DNA of 64,000 nt from JAWKWH01 sp040830725 (GCA_040830725.1 JBFOMG010000005.1:1-64000), one strand, 5' to 3'; shown: positions 17,174-24,885, numbered from the stretch's first letter. Translations and numbers: made by a program. Notes: a model not told the origin generated them from the sequence alone.

Positions 17174-17328
17174 CCCGTTTCTCCGTCAAGCGGACAGGAA
17201 CATACTCAATCCGTAACCATAGTCGAGTGAACAATTGAGAATGGCGTTCAAATTGTTCCGGCCAGTCGCCGGGCTGCAAACACCAGCGACTACACCATGG
17301 GTTCCAACTTCTTGCGAGTAATTCCGGA

Positions 17329-18390
17329 TTACTCGCCAAAGACGCTGATGATGCGATCAATCTCCTTGCGTGCTGCGCTTGCGATCTTCGATTGTTTTTT
17401 CCGCACAGCAGCCTTCGTCTCTTCCAGATCACCGATGATGATGATGTTTTCATCATTCGACTTATTGGCCGGCTTGGTGTAATTGAAGCTGCCAAAAATG
17501 GCGATCTGGTCGTCGATGGTCATGAGCTTGTGGTGAACTTTTCCAAGCTTGCCGCGACCCCCGGCCACAGCAATCTTGATGCCCGCATCAATTAATGGCT
17601 TTTTGGCCGCCCATTTCTGGTTGGCCTGTCTGCGGTCGAGAACTCCGTTTACCGATATGCCGTTCCTGTGTGCCGCGATCAGCGCATCGTCGATTCCGGA
17701 TGATTTGGCAAATGTGAAGGCGGCAAAGTCAATTCGCTCTTTCGCCTTCAGTATCTGTTTCATGATCTCCATTTCTGGGCCGTGGTCAGGCGCAAACAAC
17801 GGTTTGACCCTGAGGCCGGATACATCAGCCTCCTTGGGTGCAACATCGTGACCAAGTGAAAATTTGCCGAACCGGCCTTCTCGAATTTCCTTGAACTCGT
17901 CCTTGTACGCATTGGCCACTTGCGCGTCGTTGATGACGACGACGTGGTTGAGATTTTTGGTGACACCGGTCGTCGTAAAGTTTGTCGAGCCGGTCAGTAC
18001 ACGGTTTCCCAGCACCATGAATTTCTGGTGGAATATGTTCGGATTGAAATCGACCTTGATGTCGGTGGTTGACCGCAGGATGGCTGAAAACAATTCACGG
18101 TTAATCTCGTGCTTGCCTCCCGCCTTGAGCGCATCCGCAAGTGACTCGGGACGTCTGGCGGCCAGCAGATAGCTCTGCTCAACGACCAGATCGATGATTG
18201 CGCCGCGTAACCGCGCTTCGATGATGGCTTCTGCAATTGCCGGATTGTCGATTTCCTGAACCGCAATCATCAGTTTCTGACGGTGACCCGCTCTGCCGAT
18301 GAAATCTACAATCGGCTTCAGGAGAGAATCATCCCCACCCTGCTCCTGCGGTCCAAGATAAACTTCAATATCTCCAATTTGGATGGGCAT
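17329..18390 (-). CDS. Phospholipase D-like protein with one degenerate HKD motif
   Basis: 353 residues, two PLD-type half-domains. The second HxKxxxxD is intact (H286, K288, D293, followed by GSFNYT). The first has H121 and K123 but Gly128 where Asp is expected, although GSTNFT follows normally. Family members use both halves to form one active site cleaving phosphodiesters of lipid or nucleic acid; the missing Asp may lower but not abolish activity. No signal peptide or membrane segment is seen, so it is probably cytoplasmic. It is alone between MOSC and KAS III genes, with a 55-bp AT-rich dyad upstream. Confidence 0.85.
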   Translation of the reverse strand: MPIQIGDIEVYLGPQEQGGDDSLLKPIVDFIGRAGHRQKLMIAVQEIDNPAIAEAIIEARLRGAIIDLVVEQSYLLAARRPESLADALKAGGKHEINRELFSAILRSTTDIKVDFNPNIFHQKFMVLGNRVLTGSTNFTTTGVTKNLNHVVVINDAQVANAYKDEFKEIREGRFGKFSLGHDVAPKEADVSGLRVKPLFAPDHGPEMEIMKQILKAKERIDFAAFTFAKSSGIDDALIAAHRNGISVNGVLDRRQANQKWAAKKPLIDAGIKIAVAGGRGKLGKVHHKLMTIDDQIAIFGSFNYTKPANKSNDENIIIIGDLEETKAAVRKKQSKIASAARKEIDRIISVFGE

Positions 18391-18413
18391 GGCGAATTCT
18401 CCTCAATACAATT

Positions 18414-18468
18414 CTATATTTCAAAAATACAAATAGCATATATTTTGTACAATAAAATCGAAATATAG
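18414..18468. promoter_or_regulatory. AT-rich inverted repeat upstream of the PLD-like gene
   Basis: CTATATTTC (18414-18422) and GAAATATAG (18460-18468) are perfect 9-bp inverted repeats enclosing a very AT-rich core. It lies in the promoter region of the minus-strand PLD-like gene. Function as an operator is conjecture. Confidence 0.35.
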
Positions 18469-18550
18469 CATCAATTGAATTGAGAGAACGGCACAACCGC
18501 ACCGAAGAGGTGGATTTGAAACTATTGGCCGGTTCTTAAAAGTGGTGCGG

Positions 18551-19672
18551 CTACATCATCCGAACGATGGCGCCACCGATCGAATATCCGGCACCATAAG
18601 CGCAGATGAGACCGTATTCCCCGGCCCTCATATCGCGGTGGTTTTTCTCCAGCGCAATGATCGCGCCTGCTGCCGCTGTATTTCCGAGCCGTTCCAGTAC
18701 GGTTGGAGCTCTGTCTTCCGGTACATTGTCACCAAGCGACATTTTCAGGATCATGCCATTCATACGGGCATTGGCCTGGTGGAGCCAGAATCTGCGCACC
18801 CCGTCGGTTGAAAGGCCGTTGTCGCGAAGGAAATCGATAATAAACTTGCACCCCGCATGGGTAACTTCCTTGAAGACTTTGTTTCCGACCTGTTTGATCA
18901 GATTACCTTCGACATCGACATAAGAAACATCCTGTTGGGACGCTCGGTTCAAAAACCCGAAATTGGTTCGAATGTTGTTGGAGAACTTCGTCCAGTTGCG
19001 AGTGTCGACAATTTCGAATTTGCCGGGCCGGATTTCATTTTCCTCAAGCGCTTCGATCACCAGCGCCACCGAAGCATCGCCAAAGATGAAATGTGTCTGG
19101 CGGTCGCGGAAATTCAAATGACCGGTAATCAACTCAGGCGTCACGATCAAAACCTTGCGGTGAGCACCCGTGCGAACCAGATTGACGGCCACGTGAATTG
19201 CGCCGATCGCAGACGAACAGCCGAGATTCATATCAAAACCGGCGCCTGATGTGCCCAATTCCTTTTGCATTTCAATGGCGATGGCCGGATAGGGACGTTG
19301 AAGATGTGCCGCAGAACAAATGATCATGTCGATATCACCGGCTTCGACATCCGCATCGGCAAGTGCCTTTCGAGCCGCCCTTGCACCGAATTCGGCCATG
19401 ACCGACAATTCGTCATCGTTTCGCGCGGGGATGTTTGGTGTCATGCGGGCGGGATCGAGAATGCCCTGTTTTTCATAAACGTGGCGGTTCTTGATGCCGG
19501 AGGCCTGAACAATAAATTCCGCACTGGATTTTTCAAGTGGCCTTTCGCCGCGTTTGCACCTGTCAATATTCTCCTGCTCGACCCAGGCATTGAAACTTTC
19601 GACCAGTTCCTCGTTTGAAATCGATGCTTCAGGTATCTCGACCCCGATACCGCTGATACACACACGCTTCAT
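18551..19672 (-). CDS. Beta-ketoacyl-ACP synthase III-like condensing enzyme
   Basis: 373-residue thiolase-fold enzyme of the FabH superfamily. Catalytic Cys is in MNLGCSSAIGAIHVA, His in RFWLHQANARMN and Asn in ERLGNTAAAGAI, so the Cys-His-Asn triad is complete. It is longer than housekeeping FabH (about 320 residues) owing to insertions after the N-terminal strand (SFNAWVEQENIDRCKRGERP). FabH condenses acetyl-CoA with malonyl-ACP; this variant may use another acyl primer. No acp, fabG or other fatty-acid genes adjoin it. The ATG at 19672 immediately precedes the first strand KRVCISGIGVEIPE. Confidence 0.88.
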   Translation of the reverse strand: MKRVCISGIGVEIPEASISNEELVESFNAWVEQENIDRCKRGERPLEKSSAEFIVQASGIKNRHVYEKQGILDPARMTPNIPARNDDELSVMAEFGARAARKALADADVEAGDIDMIICSAAHLQRPYPAIAIEMQKELGTSGAGFDMNLGCSSAIGAIHVAVNLVRTGAHRKVLIVTPELITGHLNFRDRQTHFIFGDASVALVIEALEENEIRPGKFEIVDTRNWTKFSNNIRTNFGFLNRASQQDVSYVDVEGNLIKQVGNKVFKEVTHAGCKFIIDFLRDNGLSTDGVRRFWLHQANARMNGMILKMSLGDNVPEDRAPTVLERLGNTAAAGAIIALEKNHRDMRAGEYGLICAYGAGYSIGGAIVRMM

Positions 19673-19828
19673 GGCACTGTTTCCAATCAATGGACGCGCG
19701 ACAAAGGTGCCAGCGCCAGCTCTGAGAGCCATCTCAACCCGGTACTTCCGGTAAACCCAATTGGCTGATCCGTCAAATTCACCAGCACCGGCATGTGCAA
19801 CTCCTAACGTTTCCGATCGACCTGTTTT

Positions 19829-20191
19829 TCAATCGGCGCAAATCCGGTCACCGGTTTGCCGGTTCGACCAGCAGGCTGGTCTGTCTTCCTCCTGCATATA
19901 AATCCCCGGCAAGACAACTCTACCGTGACCTTCATCAATAAAACCGAAAGCGAAACCGGGCGCATCAAGTATCAGCGTCAATGTCGGCTTGTCTGGCGCC
20001 GACATGGCAAAACTGCCGTTGAACTCAACCAGGATAATTTCACAGGGATACTGCCCCAATGCCTCTGTGCTGCAAGTACCCGGTCTCGTATCGGCGGGCA
20101 GAGTAAGCGTCATCAGCAACCATATGGAGACGACGGCGCACACTATGATCTGAGTGAATGCAACAGAGTTGGTGCCGGATGATCGCGCCAT
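19829..20191 (-). CDS. Small secreted Cys-containing protein, member A of a tandem pair
   Basis: 120 residues with an N-terminal hydrophobic export segment (VAFTQIIVCAVVSIWLLMTL). The mature part has four Cys and the block LTLILDAPGFAFGF, later LPGIYMQEEDRPACW and a C-terminal RICAD. The upstream neighbour has the same pattern (LRLIVDSPGFAFGF-like block, LPGQYVRQRDDPACW, KICAW), so the two are diverged tandem duplicates. Its ATG overlaps the neighbour's TAA by one base (TAATG), indicating coupled translation. Two disulfides in the periplasm are likely. No family is recognised and no function proposed. Confidence 0.72.
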   Translation of the reverse strand: MARSSGTNSVAFTQIIVCAVVSIWLLMTLTLPADTRPGTCSTEALGQYPCEIILVEFNGSFAMSAPDKPTLTLILDAPGFAFGFIDEGHGRVVLPGIYMQEEDRPACWSNRQTGDRICAD

Positions 20192-20532
20192 TACCAGGCA
20201 CAAATCTTGGTGGATGTCTCCGGATTTGCCCAACACGCCGGGTCATCGCGCTGGCGAACGTACTGACCTGGCAGCGGCACGAATCTGTCGCTGAATTGTT
20301 CAAATCCAAAGGCGAAACCGGGTGAATCCACGATGAGTCTGACGGTCGATTTTCCTGCGGTGGATATTTCGAAACTTCCGTTTCCGTCAAGGCCTTTGAA
20401 GTTGCAGGCATAGTATCCATTGTCAGTCGTGAAACAGCGGGCAGACTTTGCGAAAGCCGGACTGACGGTCGCAATAAAAAACGGTTGCGCGACCAAGAAT
20501 AGAACCAGCAAGGCATAATTGTAACGACCCAT
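20191..20532 (-). CDS. Small secreted Cys-containing protein, member B of a tandem pair
   Basis: 113 residues. Residues 1-28 are a clean signal peptide (ALLVLFLVAQPFFIATVSPAFA). The mature protein starts KSARCFTTDNGYYACNF and continues to NGSFEIS, VDSPGFAFGF, LPGQYVRQRDDPACW and ends KICAW. All four Cys align with those of the downstream paralogue. It is the first gene of the pair and divergent from another secreted small protein 100 bases away; the intergenic bases do not contain the GAACC/CGAC promoter found at the sigma locus. Function unknown. Confidence 0.75.
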   Translation of the reverse strand: MGRYNYALLVLFLVAQPFFIATVSPAFAKSARCFTTDNGYYACNFKGLDGNGSFEISTAGKSTVRLIVDSPGFAFGFEQFSDRFVPLPGQYVRQRDDPACWANPETSTKICAW

Positions 20533-20635
20533 TTCAACAATCCTTGTTCGAAATCAACGCTTTCATAGTCCATCCAAATCAACTAAAGTGCAAATATCGG
20601 CGGGCGGTTTGGTCAACGACAAGGAGACCGGATTG

Positions 20636-21052
20636 ATGTTCGCCCGTTTAAAGATCTTCGCCACGACAATTGCCGCCTCGACGATGGTTGTTCAACCTTT
20701 ATTGGCGGCCGATTTTTCCTGTAACAACCTCGTCCCGACCGGTCAGAAAATGATCTGCGCCGGATTTGAGCCGAACTGGGCAATTGAACTCATTTGTCAT
20801 GGCGAGACGATGGGATCCAATTTCATTGATGCGTTTTCTGGCGATTCGATCACCAACACGCCAGGGCAGGTTGTTTTCCAGTCCGAGAATCCCTGGATTT
20901 TCGAAACAGAGCACCCGGTCACTGGTTCCATTGCCTACACACCTGGAGGGTGTACCGACGAGGGTGACAACGTGCTCGATTTCACTTTCACGCCAACTGG
21001 TGCTCCCGGGTTGGTTGGCCCGTTTTTTCCATTCTGCTGCCGCATCGAATAG
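20636..21052 (+). CDS. Small secreted protein with EPxW and C-terminal Cys-Cys-Arg motif
   Basis: 138 residues. Residues 1-24 form a signal peptide ending LLA. The mature protein has MICAGFEPNWAIELICHG, reminiscent of the G-x-E-P-x-W block of COG3650-type envelope proteins, and ends FFPFCCRIE, also a feature of that group; this resemblance is from memory and weak. Six Cys in all. The start ATG is preceded by AAGGAG. It lies directly upstream of the ECF sigma operon and on the same strand, but the sigma promoter sits between them. Confidence 0.68.
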   Translation: MFARLKIFATTIAASTMVVQPLLAADFSCNNLVPTGQKMICAGFEPNWAIELICHGETMGSNFIDAFSGDSITNTPGQVVFQSENPWIFETEHPVTGSIAYTPGGCTDEGDNVLDFTFTPTGAPGLVGPFFPFCCRIE

Positions 21053-21106
21053 GGACCGGCGGATGGTGATTTTCCTGCCGGTTTGACAATCCCTTGAGAA
21101 AAATAT

Positions 21107-21131
21107 GAACCTTTCACCCGGCTCAGGCGAC
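21107..21131 (+). promoter_or_regulatory. ECF-sigma-type promoter of the sigma/anti-sigma/subtilase operon
   Basis: GAACCTTT starts at 21107 and CGAC at 21128, exactly 21 bases later. The same pair with identical spacing occurs at 23931 and 24387 before two peptide genes. The GAAC/CG-type bipartite form is typical for ECF sigma factors, so this sigma factor most likely drives its own operon and the two others. The leader to the start codon would be very short. Confidence 0.75.
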
Positions 21132-21147
21132 AGACGGGTGAACTGTT

Positions 21148-21726
21148 TTGGCACAATCAGGGGAGAATGGCGGTCCCGACGATCATTTGTTGATCGTTGA
21201 CATTGCCAAGGGTGACCGGGAGGCAATGCGCCGACTGTACGCCCGGCACAATGTCCGTGTTTACCGCTTCATCCTGCGATTCGTGTCGGACAGTGCAACC
21301 GCAGAGGATCTGACCAACGACGTCTTCATCGACGTCTGGCGGCAGGCGGATCGATTTGAAGGCCGGTCCCAGGTGTCCACTTGGATTCTTGGCATGGCCC
21401 GCTTCAAAGCGCTTTCCAACAGGCGGAAAGTGCGTGAAACGGTCGATCCGGACGACGCTCTTGGTGAGGTCGAAGACGAAGGAGATACGCCCGAAGTAAC
21501 CGCTCAAAAAACCGACAAGGCTCTCGCGCTGAGAAAATGCATAGAAAAACTGTCGACGGAACACCGCGAAATCATCGATCTTGTCTACTATCATGACAAA
21601 TCGATCAAGGAAGTGGCGGAAATCGTCGGCATACCGGAAAACACGGTCAAAACCCGAATGTTTCATGCTCGAAAGAACCTGTCACAAGCGATGAAACGGG
21701 CTGGAATTGATCGAGGCTGGCCATGA
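21148..21726 (+). CDS. ECF-family RNA polymerase sigma factor
   Basis: 192 residues with the two ECF regions only. Region 2 covers about 20-85 (VYRFILRFVSDSATAEDLTNDVFIDVWRQ is the -10 recognition helix area), and region 4 about 125-180 (LSTEHREIIDLVYYHDKSIKEVAEIVG, then IPENTVKTRMFHARKNL, the -35 helix-turn-helix). TTG at 21148 is the only in-frame start after an upstream TGA that leaves a normal N terminus (DDHLLIVDIAKGDREAM). It overlaps the anti-sigma gene by 4 bases (ATGA). The promoter trio GAACCTTT-N13-CGAC defines its probable regulon. Confidence 0.92.
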   Translation: MAQSGENGGPDDHLLIVDIAKGDREAMRRLYARHNVRVYRFILRFVSDSATAEDLTNDVFIDVWRQADRFEGRSQVSTWILGMARFKALSNRRKVRETVDPDDALGEVEDEGDTPEVTAQKTDKALALRKCIEKLSTEHREIIDLVYYHDKSIKEVAEIVGIPENTVKTRMFHARKNLSQAMKRAGIDRGWP

Positions 21727-22430
21727 CCAAGACACCTACCAGCAACCGGGAAGAATTTGCCCACCTTTTGCCGTGGTACGTCAACGGCACACTGGATGTT
21801 GCGACAACGGAAGCCATCGAGAAGGCGCTTGAAACTGACGTCGAACTACAGCGCAATTTGCAGCGCGCACTCGAAGATCAAGCCGCAACGATGGAAGCTG
21901 CTCAGCTGGACACGGTTCCCCAATCGATGAACGCGCGTTTTGATGCGCAGCTTGAGCATGTAATTGAAGCGGACACACGTCGAACGGCTGAAACTGTTTC
22001 GCAATCCGGTATTCTGGAACAGTTGGGTGCCTGGTTGCAGGAAACTTTGCTCGCCGGAAGCCGTCCTCGCCTGGCGTTGGCTGCCGCGGCGGCGGCAATC
22101 GTGATTCTCCTGCAAAGTGGTGCGATCGTATCGCTATTCGTGACCGGCAGTGGACAGGATACCCGGTTTGACCTCGCTTCGGACGGAGACGCTGGAACTG
22201 GGACCGACATTGTTTTTCTGGTACAATTGAAACCGCAGGCGGTTATTTTGGATTTGTCAGAATTCCTGGAAACCAATGGTGGAAAGATCATTGATGGACC
22301 GCTTGCCGGCGGCATGTACAAATTGGGATTCGTCTCGTCTGACAATGTTTCGGCGGATTTGGTACTGGCCAAGCTAAAACGACATGACAGTCTGTTCCAG
22401 TTGGTGCTGCCGGCCGATGGGCAAAAGTGA
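21723..22430 (+). CDS. Membrane-anchored anti-sigma factor without zinc ligands
   Basis: 235 residues. The N-terminal cytoplasmic part begins EEFAHLLPWYVNGTLD, the first helices of an anti-sigma domain, but the usual HxxxCxxC zinc site is absent (VELQRNLQ stands there), so sigma binding would be zinc-independent. A single membrane helix spans about 117-140. The periplasmic part (about 163-230: VFLVQLKP...ILDLSEFLETNGGKIIDGP...MYKLGFV) has a beta-alpha-beta-beta-alpha-beta pattern similar in layout to subtilase propeptides. Translationally coupled to the sigma gene and followed by the subtilase gene 25 bases on. The signal it senses is unknown. Confidence 0.85.
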   Translation: MTKTPTSNREEFAHLLPWYVNGTLDVATTEAIEKALETDVELQRNLQRALEDQAATMEAAQLDTVPQSMNARFDAQLEHVIEADTRRTAETVSQSGILEQLGAWLQETLLAGSRPRLALAAAAAAIVILLQSGAIVSLFVTGSGQDTRFDLASDGDAGTGTDIVFLVQLKPQAVILDLSEFLETNGGKIIDGPLAGGMYKLGFVSSDNVSADLVLAKLKRHDSLFQLVLPADGQK

Positions 22431-22455
22431 CAGACACAAGACCGGAGAAAACCCA

Positions 22456-23874
22456 ATGCGCCCGATCAATTCGAAAGCTTCTTGGTTTCTTGTCGCGCTC
22501 CTATCTGCCGTGATGGCCGTCTGGTTGGCTGGTCCGGCAGTCATCTCAACTGCCCAAGCCAGGGAAAGCGACTTACCTGTGCCGCAACCTGCGCCTAAAA
22601 CAAACAAAAAACCAAAAGCGGAGAAAAAGCCTGAGGCAAAGAAACAGCCGGCCGAGAAAAAAACTACCACTAGAGAACGCAAAACACGAAAATCGACCGC
22701 TGAGAAGAACCGCCGTACATCGAGTAAAAGGCGAATTCCGCAAGAAGCATCAATTGACGGTCTTCCTCGCGATACCGAAGAATCCCGGTTTGTCACCGAT
22801 CAGGTCATCGTCCGATTCCGTCTAAGCGCAGCCCAATCTGCCATGGATGATGTGGTCCGGCGCCTGAACCTGCGTCATGAATCCGGCCGCACCTTCCAAC
22901 TCGCCGGTGCGACCATGCATCTCTACACAATAGTAGGAGGTGCTCCGGTTCGTCAGGTGATTACAGCGCTTCAAGCCGATGCAACCGTGGTGACAGCGCA
23001 GCCCAACTATATCTATACACTCGCTCAAACCACGTCATCGACCACCAACGACAGCCAGTATGCGATCACCCGATTGGGGATAACCGATGTTCACAAGATT
23101 ACCCGCGGTGCAGGCGTTTCCGTCGCGGTCATCGATTCAGGCATAGATTTTTCGCATCCGGAATTGGCAGCCAACTCATCCGTTACGCTCGATGTGACCA
23201 GCGAGGAAAACCCGGTTCCGCACAAGCACGGAACCTCGATAGCCGGAATTATTGCTTCAGCCGGCACACTGACCGGTGTTGCGCCGGAAGCCCCCGTTAT
23301 CGGTATCAGGGCATTTGATACAAGTAGCGGTGAGCCCTCAAGTTCGTCATGGCTGATCGCTACTGCGCTGGATATGGCGAACAAAAACGGCGCAGGCGTT
23401 GTCAACATGAGCTTTGCCGGTCCGCATGATCCTTTGATCGAGCGCAGCGTGGCCGGCGCTGCCAAGCGTGGCATTGTCACCGTTGCTGCAGCGGGCAACG
23501 CCGGGCCGGATGCTGCCCCGCTCTACCCGGCTGCCTACGAGGAAGTTATCGCCGTCACTGCTGTGGACAGCAAAGATGGGCTGTTTGCGGGCGCCAACAC
23601 CGGAGACTATGTCGCGATTTCAGCTCCGGGTGTTGATATTCTCGCACCAGCTCCAAATGGTGGTTACGATATTTCGACCGGCACATCGATGGCCGCTGCC
23701 CACGTTTCCGGGATGATCGCGCTGTTGCTCAGCCGCAAACCCGATCTAACCCGCGCCAATGTGCTGCAGGTTCTTGGCGCATCGGCAACCGATTTGGGCG
23801 CACCCGGGGTCGATTCACAGTTCGGCCTGGGTATTCCGAAAGCCTCGTCTGCTTTGGATGCACTCGGGATCTGA
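22456..23874 (+). CDS. Secreted subtilisin-like serine protease (peptidase S8)
   Basis: 472 residues. An N-terminal hydrophobic export segment (about 9-36) is followed by a Lys/Pro/Arg-rich linker (45-95), an I9-like propeptide (about 115-190, QVIVRFRLS...YTIVGG) and the catalytic domain. The triad is Asp227 (VAVIDSGIDFSHPE), His258 (HKHGTSIAGI) and Ser411 (GTSMAAAHVSGM), with oxyanion Asn348 in AAAGNAG. All catalytic residues are present, so it should be active in the periplasm or at the membrane. It is third gene of the sigma operon, so it would rise when the sigma factor is released. It may cleave the anti-sigma factor or process the small secreted proteins; both are inference. Confidence 0.9.
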   Translation: MRPINSKASWFLVALLSAVMAVWLAGPAVISTAQARESDLPVPQPAPKTNKKPKAEKKPEAKKQPAEKKTTTRERKTRKSTAEKNRRTSSKRRIPQEASIDGLPRDTEESRFVTDQVIVRFRLSAAQSAMDDVVRRLNLRHESGRTFQLAGATMHLYTIVGGAPVRQVITALQADATVVTAQPNYIYTLAQTTSSTTNDSQYAITRLGITDVHKITRGAGVSVAVIDSGIDFSHPELAANSSVTLDVTSEENPVPHKHGTSIAGIIASAGTLTGVAPEAPVIGIRAFDTSSGEPSSSSWLIATALDMANKNGAGVVNMSFAGPHDPLIERSVAGAAKRGIVTVAAAGNAGPDAAPLYPAAYEEVIAVTAVDSKDGLFAGANTGDYVAISAPGVDILAPAPNGGYDISTGTSMAAAHVSGMIALLLSRKPDLTRANVLQVLGASATDLGAPGVDSQFGLGIPKASSALDALGI

Positions 23875-23930
23875 ATCGGCCTCGAAATAGATCAACCATG
23901 TGAGCTGTATTTCGCCAGAAACCATTCATT

Positions 23931-23955
23931 GAACCTTTTTCCCAACCGGAGCGAC
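23931..23955 (+). promoter_or_regulatory. ECF-sigma-type promoter of the first DGGGP peptide gene
   Basis: GAACCTTT at 23931 and CGAC at 23952, spacing identical to the sigma operon promoter. The leader that follows (CGACTGAT...ACATGGACC...AGGTTC...CATAAGGAGAGAA) is shared with the second peptide gene, so promoter and leader were duplicated together. Confidence 0.75.
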
Positions 23956-24008
23956 TGATCGACATGGACCATCGAGGTTCATGAATTCAGACGCATAAGG
24001 AGAGAGAA

Positions 24009-24269
24009 ATGTTCAAAAAGACAATCGAAAATACAGCTGCGGCACTAATCGTTGGCGGTCTGGTCGCAACAACGATGGCAGCACCGGCATTGGCCCGTGA
24101 TGGCGGGGGACCCCGGATAACCCAGATCGATATCCAGGAAGCCTGCCGCAAGGCAAACTGTGCCAACCGGAAGACCAAGAAAGAAACCCACGCTGCTACG
24201 GAAGATACGAGCCAGGGGCGGCCAAACCCTGGTTCTGGAAATCCACTACCCCAAGACACATCGCGATGA
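24009..24269 (+). CDS. Small secreted DGGGP-motif protein 1
   Basis: 86 residues. Signal peptide about 1-30 ending in APALA, with predicted cleavage giving a mature N terminus RDGGGP. The mature part has one Cys pair, CRKANC, and is hydrophilic and basic (NRKTKKETHAATEDTS) with a Pro/Gly-rich end (QGRPNPGSGNPLPQ). The signal-plus-DGGGP portion and the Cys pair are shared with the next gene; the rest is not. AAGGAGAG precedes the ATG. It has its own promoter of the sigma type and its own terminator. No family is recognised; secreted, probably regulated by the adjacent sigma factor. Confidence 0.78.
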   Translation: MFKKTIENTAAALIVGGLVATTMAAPALARDGGGPRITQIDIQEACRKANCANRKTKKETHAATEDTSQGRPNPGSGNPLPQDTSR

Positions 24270-24277
24270 TCAAGGAA

Positions 24278-24305
24278 AACCCCGCTCAAACCTAGCGGGG
24301 TTTTT
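24278..24305 (+). terminator. Rho-independent terminator of DGGGP gene 1
   Basis: AACCCCGCT / AGCGGGGTT form a 9-bp stem with a 7-base loop, running into TTTTT. It isolates this gene from the next. Confidence 0.88.
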
Positions 24306-24386
24306 CAACATTGAACTGCACAGTCGAAAACGTTTCGGAATTTCGCATTAATAATCAGATAGTTGCTACCAAAAACAAAAAAGTTT

Positions 24387-24411
24387 GAACCTTTCTCTCA
24401 CCCAGCACGAC
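24387..24411 (+). promoter_or_regulatory. ECF-sigma-type promoter of the second DGGGP peptide gene
   Basis: GAACCTTT at 24387 and CGAC at 24408, the third occurrence with the same 21-base offset. The 57 bases between the -10 and the start codon match the leader of the first peptide gene at most positions. Confidence 0.75.
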
Positions 24412-24467
24412 TGATGAACATGGACCGGCAAGGTTCTGACACTCAGGCACCCATAAGGAGAGAAGCC

Positions 24468-24809
24468 ATGTTGAACAAAATGACCAAATCAATCGCACTT
24501 GCTGTCGTCAGCGGCGGTATTCTTGCAGCGACCATTTCCACCCCTGCACTGGCGCGGGATGGTGGTGGACCTGAGTTTCGCCCGAACTGCCACACCGCGG
24601 GATGTCCGCATGTGAAAAAGAAAATCAAAAAGGTTCGCAAAGCACGCGTCAAAAAAGGCCGCAAGAAGAGCCGGCCGTGGGCACAATCCTATGACCGCAG
24701 AACCGGCCGCACGATCACATCAATCGGTAATGGCGATGGTTCGCGTACCGTTATCGGCGTAGGTGCGGGTTTCGGTCCGTTCGGTATCCAGATCTGGACA
24801 TCGAACTAA
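24468..24809 (+). CDS. Small secreted DGGGP-motif protein 2 (strongly basic)
   Basis: 113 residues. Signal peptide about 1-31 (LAVVSGGILAATISTPALA) with mature start RDGGGPEF. The Cys pair is CHTAGC, then a highly cationic block (KKKIKKVRKARVKKGRKKSR) and a Gly-rich end (IGVGAGFGPFGIQIW) that may form beta structure or associate with membranes. AAGGAGAG precedes the ATG; in-frame codons upstream belong to the leader. It shares promoter, leader, signal peptide and Cys pair with the first gene. The cationic block suggests binding to nucleic acid, lipopolysaccharide or anionic lipid, but no function is known. Confidence 0.78.
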   Translation: MLNKMTKSIALAVVSGGILAATISTPALARDGGGPEFRPNCHTAGCPHVKKKIKKVRKARVKKGRKKSRPWAQSYDRRTGRTITSIGNGDGSRTVIGVGAGFGPFGIQIWTSN

Positions 24810-24835
24810 GGTCCACGCAAATGTCGGACAAAAGC

Positions 24836-24865
24836 AAAACCCCGCTTCAAATGAGGCGGGGTTTT
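24836..24865 (+). terminator. Rho-independent terminator of DGGGP gene 2
   Basis: AAAACCCCGC / GCGGGGTTTT, a 10-bp perfect stem with a 10-base loop. The A-run and T-run make it symmetrical, so it may also stop the convergent patatin-like transcript. Confidence 0.85.
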
Positions 24866-24885
24866 GACTTGCCTGTCATCTGGTC

